A stretch of DNA of 64,000 nt from Nematostella vectensis (Eukaryota; Cnidaria; Anthozoa; Actiniaria; Edwardsiidae): positions 2,031,001 through 2,095,000 of the forward strand of contig NC_064047.1 in NCBI RefSeq assembly GCF_932526225.1, read 5' to 3'. A program made the translations under genes and the position numbers. This document shows positions 56,601 through 64,000 of this stretch, in pieces. Position 1 is the first letter of the stretch; every line of letters starts with the position of its first letter. The notes under the pieces are model-generated. The model was not told the origin of the DNA. It ran no database searches and saw only the letters and a program-made list of their open reading frames with translations.

Positions 56601-59600
56601 GTGTTACGCATAGGTAACGGGGTGGCGATTTAAAGGATTTGTGAGGGTTCTTCAAAGGTCGGCGCGTAAATTGGGTAATTTGGCTCAGTTTAGCCGACAG
56701 CAATAGTTCACAAGATGCAAACAGATAACAATTCTGATAGAAATTGAAGTTTTCAAATACAGATAGTTTTGAAACTGAGGCTATCCTTCCGACCGTGTTG
56801 AGAAGTTCATACGCCTACTCTTTATTATCCGCGCTGGGACGCTCACTCGTAATCAGCAAATGAAAAAAATATGATGGAAAAATAAAAGGAAATCAAATCT
56901 AGTCGTCATCGGTACTGTAGGACTAGCTTCTGTAAGTCACTTTTTTAAAACTCTTTCCGTATCATTTTAGTTATTGCTGAAATGGAGAAATGGTTACACC
57001 GCCTTAATCTTAATCTTAATCTAATCATGTAATGCAAGCAGATAATTTTTTACCTCAAGCCAGAGGTTGTATTGTCAGACCCATCAAGTTTCCAGTAACC
57101 AATTGGCGAAAACGTCTTTTTCACATCTGCAGAGAAAGGGATTCATTTTTAATAGTCCTATAACTATGCTAGTCGAGAATATATAGTAGGTACAGAACGC
57201 GGGATTTGTGTCAACTATGTTTGCTGGCCGCCATATTGAAAAATAAGCCTGGGCACCAACGTGTAAGATCACCACAGGTACACAGGTAGCCATTTATGGT
57301 CTGAGGGCGAAGCTGTAGTATGCGAAGTATGCTAGCATGCACATGAGAAGCATGTGCAATAATGACAGAGCAAAAAAATGGCATGAAATTTCCAATTCTC
57401 AAGTTCAAAATTACGCATACAAGGAGTTCCTCTGACCAAAAGCTTAATTCCAAATTTTAAAGAAATATAGAATATTTTTAGATTTACGCAAGCAAAGTTG
57501 GCTTAATTTCTAATCAGAGCCCGACTTCTTCCTAAAAACGAGGAGAATTCAGACTTTTGGAAAATTGCACTTCAAGCCTCGTATCTGGAAGACGAATGCA
57601 TTAGAAAAAAAACCACGTCTTTTTTATATGTTGGTTTGCATAACATAAGGAACCTCTATACAAAAATTTAAGTTTACCGAAGTTAACCAGACCTTATTTT
57701 TGGGAAAACTTGCCGTTTTTTTGCTCTGTCATGCAAAATACTCTTACCGATGACTGGGTTCTCCTTGATAAGAGGCAATAACACTTCGCCAATCAGCTGG
57801 CTCTCAAACTCATTAGCCACTGTAGCGAGGCTGGCGCCTATATTACCACAGGCTTCATTTGCTTCATGCCAGGTCTTTTTCTCAGAGAACGCCTTGAACT
57901 TCTTGGATCCCAGCTGGTACCAATTTTCCTCGAGAGCTGAGAAAGAATAATTCAACTAAAGTGTGTCCGATATCTTTCTGCAATATCTTGAGAGGAAACT
58001 CTAACGCCCTTGTTTGGAAAAAAGTCAGCCGTTGACTTAATTTCAGTCCCGTACAACATCACGTGTGCATTGCTGGTGAAACTACGCTCGGTGGTTACAA
58101 GGAAGGAAATATTGGCGAACCGTTTCACAGCACCTCCTACCATGTAGCTGGTGCATACGCTAATATAACCCGGCAACGGGACGGGTTAGTTTAGCGGCTT
58201 TACACAGGCCACCCAGCATGGCGTATGAGCGCCAGCCTTTCATGGATAGTGATGTAAGCCAGCAATTCTAGCGCCTTTTGCATGTGACCAGGGGCTAATA
58301 AGTAGGGGCAATCAATTTCCCCACATTTTGGTACTATATAGGTGTCACGGCGATTCCTAGGATCAGCCTATTTTTAGACGCGCAGCTGAGCCAATCAGAT
58401 TCGAGCTTTGTGTTGACGTTTTGGCTGAGCTCAACTGCACGCGCACTCTAGACAAAAAGCTATGTTCTCTCTTCGGTACTTTGACTTTTGTTGCTCTTTT
58501 CTTTGATATGAATTCAATCCTACCTACTACTTTGAATTCTAGCTTGCAATTTTGTGGTAAACAAACAAATCCGACATATGATGGATAAAAAAAATCCTTC
58601 CTAACTGCAATTTGCGCGTGCAGCCTCGCGTCACTTGCGCGCGCGACCGACGTCAATGTAATGCCTAGTGAACACTAGCAACATAACAACATAACGACAT
58701 GGGCGCGCGCACTATGTTTAGCCCAACATAACGACATGGACGTAATGACATAAAAGAAGAAACATGTTTTTTTCTCTTATGTCGTTATGTCCATGTCGTT
58801 ATGTCGAAGATAAGAGTGCGCGCGCCCATGTCTTTATGTCGATATGTCGCTAGTGTACACTAACTGATTGGCCCGTTCGTGCGCGCGCGTCTAAAAATAC
58901 GCCGTGGCAGTTATATAACACAGATGATTGCCCCTACTTATGAGTTCCTGGTGTGACCTAATTGGTTGCCTCGCCCTCTGGCGAAAGGTGTTTTGAAAAG
59001 AAATGTCTGTCTATCTGTCTGTCTGTCTGTCTAGTTGCATGTGCACTGACCTTTCCTTGTGCGCGTCTCGCACTTTCTTGACGGGTGACAGGGCTTGAAA
59101 TCCTTCGGGAAGAAAGATTGATAATAAAAACACACTTCCAAAATGATGAAGCTGGTGGTGATGATGGTGATCATGATATTGGTGATGCAATTGATGATGA
59201 TGATGATGATGACAATTATGATGATAATGATGAAAATTATAATTATGACAATTATGATGATGACAATTATGATGATGATGATGATGAAAATTATAATTAT
59301 GACAATTATGATGATGATGAAAATTATAATTATGACAATTATGATGATGATGATGAAAATTATAATTATGACAATTATGATGATGATTATGAAAATTATA
59401 ATTATGACAATTATGATGATGACAATTATGATAATAATAATGATGCTGGTGACGATGGTGATGATTGATGATGACAATCATGACTATGATATGATACGAC
59501 TCAGAAAGCCACGTGCTTAAATCTTCTATTACCGTTTGAAACCCGTGTCCGCTGATACGGAAAAGAATCCCGTAGACACAGAAAAAAAAACGTGGAAAAA

Positions 59601-60023
59601 AATCCGTTTGATAACCTTTTATTTTTGGTATTTACAATGAAAACGCTAATTGAGCGTTTCCCAATCATGGATGGTCACAAATTGTTTTCACTTCACCTCT
59701 ATTTCCGTGTGGTCTCCCTGGTGCTTTTTCATGCATCCATGTAGCTTATTTTTCCGTACATCATCCACCAACTCGCAGATCTCTGAGCCGTTTGTCAAAC
59801 TTTGGTAGAAATTCAGCGAGAAACATTTCAGGGTTGTCAGACATGTCCGTATGCATCCGGTTCGGTTGGTCAGCACTGTCTGGAATATCCCGCACTCCAG
59901 CCGACTTTTCATGGAGATGCTTAGATTGTTTCCAGTGCACTGATCGCCTTGAGCATGGCTAAGTAGGAGAATACCGCAAGCCAGTAGCACCGAGGTCGCA
60001 CCCTCAAGTGCGAACTTTGCCAT
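50689..60023 (-). CDS. Secreted PAN / C-type lectin protein with nested LamG domain (seven coding exons, 463 aa)
   Basis: Exons on the - strand: 60023-59697, 59102-59051, 57936-57748, 57126-57054, 53234-52968, 51612-51356, 50915-50689 (stop TGA). All are GT-AG and phases agree (0, 1, 1, 2, 2, 1). The ATG lies two bases after an acceptor, so a non-coding first exon is likely. Residues 1-26 are a signal peptide (LLACGILLLSHAQG). Residues 27-109 are a PAN/apple-like domain with Cys at 29, 44, 57, 61, 67, 83 and 97. Residues 110-127 are a Cys-containing linker (KPCHPSRKCETRTRK). Residues 128-189 are the first half of a C-type lectin domain (WYQLGSKKF, TWHEANEACG, SLATVANEFE). Residues 190-388 are a LamG/concanavalin-like domain (GYWKLDGSDN, ADFTIAMWVKV, KWYFIAVNW, RIYLDG). 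Residues 389-463 complete the lectin domain (AWLGLNYRNTEQEFIWPNSE, KWADTKC, RPYICTKPA). The WND calcium motif is WAD and no EPN is seen, so classic sugar binding is doubtful. Likely extracellular or matrix. Confidence 0.85.
50965..51305. repeat. GATGGTGGT-type microsatellite in last intron of lectin gene
   Basis: GATGAT and GATGGT repeats fill most of the 440-base intron between coding exons 6 and 7, beginning about 50 bases from both splice sites. It gives a poly-His false frame on the - strand. Confidence 0.92.
52665..52825. repeat. GGAAGG-rich low-complexity tract
   Basis: Purine-rich ggaaggaagg and gtggggggt segments in the intron between LamG exons 5 and 6. Partly duplicated (52690-52735 resembles 52760-52805). 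Confidence 0.75.
53441..54212. mobile_element. Inverted-repeat element with internal ORF, lectin-gene intron 4
   Basis: Two inverted segments of about 82 bases (53441-53521 and 54131-54212) flank about 610 bases. Both copies encode the same peptide start (MAEVSFPRELQPSEIQR), reading outward and left from 53519 and outward and right from 54134. Inside, a 91-codon open frame runs on the - strand. The arrangement fits a DNA transposon or an inverted duplication that picked up coding sequence. Family not recognised. Confidence 0.55.
53733..54008 (-). CDS. 91-aa ORF with CxxC motif inside inverted-repeat element
   Basis: The frame starts MNQTPVSSPLRKKKTT, has a basic middle, then a CLVCGINF motif and a hydrophobic C-terminal half (FFNVNIAQFDSKKMLQNF). 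A lone CxxC could be half of a zinc finger. Composition looks protein-like, unlike the repeat-born frames of this window. It may be an exon of a transposon or host DNA-binding protein. Not recognised; no other exons found. Confidence 0.4.
   Translation of the reverse strand: MNQTPVSSPLRKKKTTVQFQSPKTSLKRLNNKRSKDKFCLVCGINFKTSGQASFFNVNIAQFDSKKMLQNFLVNLDQLFPEEYAKPVNGKF
54131..54279 (+). other. Duplicated coding start, right copy (MAEVSFPREL...)
   Basis: ATG at 54134 in ccATGG context, reading MAEVSFPRELQPSEIQR, then EEASSSREKDT and on to a stop at 54277-54279 (48 codons). The inverted copy at 53519 on the - strand reads MAEVSFPRELQPSEIQR then KEASASRE. Frame kept in both copies. No splice model completed. 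Confidence 0.35.
54510..56436. repeat. Inverted repeat pair enclosing a nested element
   Basis: 54513-54548 (gcggtataaaaggcgcgtgc, then ccgtgggcaaaatggc) is inverted at 56394-56430 (gccatctgcccacggggacg then gccttttataccgc). The element at 54666-55445 lies between them. Confidence 0.6.
54666..55445. mobile_element. Non-autonomous TIR element, about 780 bp
   Basis: Terminal inverted repeats of about 75 bases: left ctttggtattacctgcgcgc, ending in ccaccccaccactgcgcgc; right gcgcagtggtggggtggtag, ending in gcgcgcgggtaataccaaag. No long open frame between. It lies within a large intron of the lectin gene. Confidence 0.75.
56440..56520. repeat. Short inverted repeat
   Basis: catcctcgttcccag / ctgggaacgaggatg around a C/G-rich core with a short inner hairpin (ccccttgcccctgggggtagggg). 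Lies just inside the end of the bigger inverted pair. Confidence 0.6.
58299..58941. mobile_element. MITE-like element, about 640 bp, lectin-gene intron 2
   Basis: Terminal inverted repeats taagtaggggcaatca / tgattgcccctactta. Sub-terminal inverted segments also match (tttttagacgcgc...ccaatcag / ctgattgg...gcgcgtctaaaaa). The inner part has several copies of acataacgacatgg in both orientations (58680-58850). No significant open frame. Confidence 0.75.
58680..58850. repeat. Inverted clusters of ACATAACGACATGG
   Basis: aacataacgacatgggcgcg and aacataacgacatggac on the left are mirrored by atgtccatgtcgttatgtc and cgcgcgcccatgtctttatg on the right, around aagaagaaacatgtttttttctc. This could fold into a strong hairpin within the MITE. 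Confidence 0.7.
59150..59470. repeat. GATGATGACAATTATGA-type microsatellite, lectin-gene intron 1
   Basis: About 320 bases of gatgatgat, gacaattat and gaaaattataattatgac in repeating order (39-48-base higher unit). It begins 50 bases upstream of coding exon 2 on the gene strand. Gives Asp/Asn/Tyr and His/Asn false frames. Confidence 0.92.
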
Positions 60024-61951
60024 ACCTTGAAAACACACAAAAAATTTAATTGTCTAGAAATTCTAGCAAACAAATCGTCAAAAAGAGTATAAGAGGGTCT
60101 AAACAAGGTTGTCATACGTTAAATGGCATATCGTATATTTGAGGAAAAAACAAATAATCGCTGATGACCTAACAAAGATGCCGAAAAATTAACCGTAACA
60201 GTAAAAACGTCTTTATTTCTTTAAGGTTTAACATAAAAACACCTTATTGAAAGTTTCGTAGACTTTTATGACTTTGAATTTGACTAGCAACCCAAAGCTC
60301 GTAGCCATCTTTGGTTAATTGAAAACATCCATGAAAATAAAAATGTAAGACCCCGAAAACTACAAACATTTCCTTCATATGACCATACATTTGCAAATGA
60401 CAAATAGCACCCATCTCTATCCAATAAAGGGGCAGAGAAAATAGGTGCACTTGCCAAGCTTGGAATAACATATTCTTAATCTCAGTGTTCATTGGTGGAG
60501 GAAAGAAAAAGAAACGCAAACAGGAAATCACATATTCGATGTTAATTAAAATGATTATTCTTTTATTAATAAAGTGTTATGAATGGCAGGGCACGAATGC
60601 ACGAATGTTAAAAGTGCGAAAGGACAGCAAAAAAAAAAAAAAAAAAAAACATTAAAGCAGCACAAAACCTTTTAATGGTCGAAAGAGAAATATCTTTTTA
60701 TTAGTAAAATAAACTATTGCAAAGCGCTTACAGTTTGAAGTCCTGAATAATTCATAGGCGCAAGTTCTTTGACAAATAAAATAAAAGTCTTAAAAGAACT
60801 GGACAAAGAAAATATCGAATATTCATGCCCATAATTTTAACATAACTTTGCTTCGGGCACCCTACTTTGGAATCATATAAAGTAGTCATGTTGGGTGTTT
60901 CCATTTATTGAAAACTTAATATAGATTTGAGTTTGATTTCTACAAACAATTTTTTCTTCTTCTGTTTTGCTGGTTTTTATAAACAGTTTTGTGCAAAAAT
61001 TATTGAACTTTTGGAAGTAATTGTCACGGCAACGTAAACAGAGTCGATTTCATTACAAAAATCTTTCAAGCTATACTTTTTTCGCGGGTATTTATCCAAC
61101 TTCTGGTCATGAAAAACACCAAAGAAAGCGTAGACAAATTCAAGAAATAAAAAAGAAATATGACAGAAACTAAATAAGAATAATTAAAAATGCTACATAA
61201 TAAAAGTGTAGAGTAAAAAGTAGGGTAAAATGAGTTTCCAAAAATTATCAAGTAAGTCTTGACCGAGTCCAGGTGAGTGTAACAAGAGGGTAACAATGCA
61301 CAATAAGTTTATAAGAAAGGAAAGAAAGTAAAAAATCTCAATGAAATAGGACTTTCAAACACACCTTAACGCAGAGAATTATAATTATTATAATTTTGTT
61401 CATTGTACAAAATGGCCGAAAGAATGCATATGGTTTTTTGAAGTATTCATTTCAATTTTCGTTTACCTCTAGGTTTTTTAGGGAGCATCGCTAGATTATG
61501 TGTGTACAGATGGCTCAATGACAAACCTGAATGTTGCTGTCGGAGAAATATGAAAGAAAAGAGTTTAAAACAAGTAAATAATTTATGTTGAAGTCACAAA
61601 ACAACTTTTTGCAGTTGCTATATCTACCCGGACAAAATAAACAATAATGTAAAAATTAATTATTTTTTGAGCAACGATATGCATCATTTCTGGAGTTTTT
61701 TTAAAGGAAATTTGCATCTTATTCACTCGTATTTATATTGACACTGTTTTTATTGAAATTGACACTGACGCACCCTTCTGAGCAAAGAATTTTGTTTCGC
61801 TCGTAAAGGGTAACCCAGTTGTTGAGATTGCTGACGTATGGTATCTAATAGAGACTATATTGGCTTCCAGCTGCTACTTTTATTGTTATGATGGTGCATC
61901 TATTATAATTCTATATTTGGCATAGGTCAAACTTCCCTACATATTTGTCGC
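60024..61951. other. Upstream of lectin gene, intergenic
   Basis: Probably contains the non-coding first exon and promoter of the lectin gene, which I cannot place. An A-tract lies at about 60631-60649. I see no other gene in this AT-rich sequence. Confidence 0.3.
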
Positions 61952-62157
61952 ATTACAGTGCTAACAGTAGAACCGTTATCATCCGAAATATGTTTGTTCA
62001 GAATCACTCGCGAGATATTCAAACAGTCAACTAGAATTACACATCTCAAAGTCTCCAGTGTCTGAATTATCGCGTCTGATTCTTCAGAAGATTAAGATTA
62101 AGATTCCATACTTAGTTCGATAGGTGTTCAATGTTTTATTGGTTGCGCTGTAAGTGC
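61952..62157. mobile_element. MITE, copy 2 of the element at 31840-32050
   Basis: Shares attcaaacagtcaactaga, tctgaatt.tcgcgtctgatt and ggttgcgctgta with the copy in FAM76 intron 2. Left end cattacagtgctaacagtag, right end ttattggttgcgctgtaagt. More diverged inverted repeats than copy 1. Confidence 0.65.
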
Positions 62158-62957
62158 TAAAAGACAGGAATTCACTACGACTTACAAATATTGCACCCAA
62201 AATGTATGAATTATTGCAAATAGTAGATTTTAGATTAAAATTTAAATTTGCATCTTTATTTAATTATTTTGTAAGAAAACCTCGATAATTCAGTTTTAGT
62301 GCATGCAATGAGTTGCCAAACTAGATAATCATACCCCTGTATGTATAGCAAAAGCTAGTACCAAGCGTTCTTAACGGGTTTCCTGTGCTCGGAAATGAAT
62401 CGTTTTAACCATGAGGCAGCACTGGGGCTGGGATGGTTACCTTTGACGTCACAACGCTTATTATCCACAGGAAACCCAACCACAGGAATCTGATAAAACA
62501 TTAGGGACTAGGCTCTCTAGCACTGTTTTGTGTTTGGTATACGCGAATCCTTACACCCCCTTGTATTAGTAATAATAAGATATTTATTACCAGAGTTATA
62601 CCAAAGTTAAAATGTATTGTTCTTAATGTTGACATTAACCAAATGAAGTAAACAGAAAAACAAAATGCAGACAAGCAAAAGGTCGAGAACGCTCAATACA
62701 TATAAGTATATATTTGTTGCTTTATATTGTTCAAAATGTTAGGTTAAAGAAATCAAGCCGTAAATCATGTTTCGTTTCTAGTACAAAGTTTATTAATTTT
62801 ATGTCAATGATATTGATACTTCTATCATATGCAAATTTTAAAAAAAGAAAAAAAAGAAAGCGTGCAATCACACGTCGTTTTTATTAAACACCTGCACATT
62901 CGCAATACGGTAGATATTATTAACAGTACATAATCATAGTCTATTAACTATGGCATA

Positions 62958-63149
62958 ATGGGGATAAAAAAGCGTATGTTACGAGGTGTGGCCATCGCAC
63001 AGATCACCGTCGGTGCAGTCATGTTCATACTAGGGTGCGTGAATCAAAACACGTACAAGAATCGACGGGTTTACAGAGAAGGCGACGTGCAGGACAATAC
63101 GCGAGAGATTGCTGCAGAATCTGCTATTGGAATTTGGGGCGGAATCTGG
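62958..63149 (+). CDS. MS4A-like tetraspanning protein, first coding exon (partial gene)
   Basis: 64 codons from ATG at 62958 to a GTGAGC donor at 63150, phase 0. An earlier ATG at 62949 stops at once. The first membrane segment is GVAIAQITVGAVMFILGCV (residues 10-28). It is followed by a charged loop with KNRRVYREGDVQD and then the start of a second hydrophobic segment (ESAIGIWGGIW, 54-64) cut by the intron. The GxxQI..G...F.LG start and the AxxGIWGGI second helix match CD20/MS4A-like proteins, which have four membrane helices. The other exons would lie beyond the window; I found none convincing in 63150-64000. Family call moderate. Confidence 0.6.
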
Positions 63150-64000
63150 GTGAGCACCTTTAGTCCAGACGTTGTATTTTAAGCAATCATAAAATTAACA
63201 ATTTTAAAGAATGCTGATCAATCACCTTTTTACGATTGCTTACAGATTTTAAAATGCGGCGTTCTTTTGCTAGGAAACTACCCTTAGCAAAAAAATACCC
63301 AAAAATACCCAAAACCGGAATTTGCGTATTAGCGATTAGATCGGATCAATGCCGGTTACTTGCTTGAACTAGCTGAAGGAAATGGTTGCTTGGTGTGACA
63401 CGGTGTTTTACGGGAGCGTAAAATGGCGGCCCTCTATCTTTAACAACTACGAGAGCCAAAGGCTAAAAGTAAGGGAACCTGCAAAGTGAAGGGTAGTTCG
63501 GCTTTAATATTCTATAACCAAATAAATTATAATTTCACGAACCGCAGTTCCTGAGAGTAATAACGAATAATATCTATTATTTCATAAATTGTATGGGACG
63601 TACTTAACAATTTGTTGATATAACGGCAACTCTTCCCGTTGTTATATCGTCATATGAGGTTCCATAAAGATCATGAAGATATTGAAAAGTATGTTTGGGA
63701 GAATTCGTTTGAAGATCAGTGAAACACATGAGATAGGGCGATATACAATACTTTGTGTCTGTATAGAGAATTGAATTAGAAACCCAAAGGAATTTTTTTC
63801 TTAACAAGATTTAATTCTGCGTCATAGACATAGCTTGACCTTCCAAGTGCCATTGAAGTGCGCCAATCAGAGTGTGTCTTGTTTACTTCCACAGAAAGTT
63901 AACAAACACAGAATGTCGATAAAGCACAACATTTTTCTCAATTTTATATCATAAATTTAAACTAAAAGTAGTAATATATTTATATTATTATAGTATTGTA
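63150..64000. other. Intron or 3' flank of the MS4A-like gene
   Basis: No clear second exon. A small hairpin (gatataacggcaac / gttgttatatc, about 63617-63648) is present. AT-rich. Confidence 0.3.

Noticed and set aside
59011..59520. Asp/Asn/Tyr-rich and His/Asn-rich proteins
   Set aside because: Low-complexity GATGATGACAATTATGA microsatellite. Only 59102-59051 on the - strand within this stretch is a supported exon.

Overview
This is eukaryotic, animal DNA: spliced genes with GT-AG introns and short exons, AT-rich intergenic sequence, many MITE-like inverted-repeat elements and very long intronic minisatellites. The gene set (Mp20/transgelin-type calponin-homology proteins, a FAM76 orthologue, a secreted PAN + C-type lectin + LamG protein, an MS4A-like membrane protein) suggests an invertebrate metazoan. 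A cnidarian such as a sea anemone is my best guess, but that is inference. I rebuilt every gene model by hand from splice sites, reading-frame phase and family resemblance.

Layout. 0.6-3.9 kb (- strand): a complete six-exon transgelin/Mp20-like gene. 3.9-7.2 kb: intergenic sequence with minisatellites. 7.27-23.46 kb (- strand): a second transgelin/Mp20-like paralogue with the same exon sizes. Two of its introns are filled by about 12.7 kb of one 9-bp satellite, leaving exon 2 as a 155-bp island between the arrays. A third transgelin-type first exon at 26.9 kb is either an alternative first exon or a remnant. 30.46-39.3 kb (+ strand): a complete ten-exon FAM76 orthologue. Its introns hold a MITE next to an acceptor, a 1.8-kb array of a 30-bp repeat, and a nearly 400-bp perfect palindrome that carries hammerhead-ribozyme cores. 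41.4-43.3 kb (- strand): the 3' part of a beta-rich gene I do not recognise. 43.7-45.15 kb: a 15-copy array of a 94/95-bp unit. 47.9-48.6 kb (+ strand): a small two-exon single-pass membrane protein. 50.69-60.02 kb (- strand): the secreted lectin gene, in which a three-exon LamG cassette sits inside the C-type lectin domain. 62.96 kb to the window edge (+ strand): the first exon of an MS4A-like protein.

The genes do not look like one pathway. Only the transgelin-like pair is clearly a tandem duplication. The most notable features are (i) three copies of a canonical minimal type I hammerhead ribozyme in a FAM76 intron, (ii) the phase-symmetric LamG cassette nested in a split C-type lectin domain, (iii) the huge 9-bp satellite around one transgelin-like exon, with higher-order repeat structure, and (iv) a 15-copy repeat in which every unit carries a YY1-type motif. 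The giant open frames across the repeats (up to 2800 codons) are by-products of repeat lengths divisible by three and are not annotated as genes.
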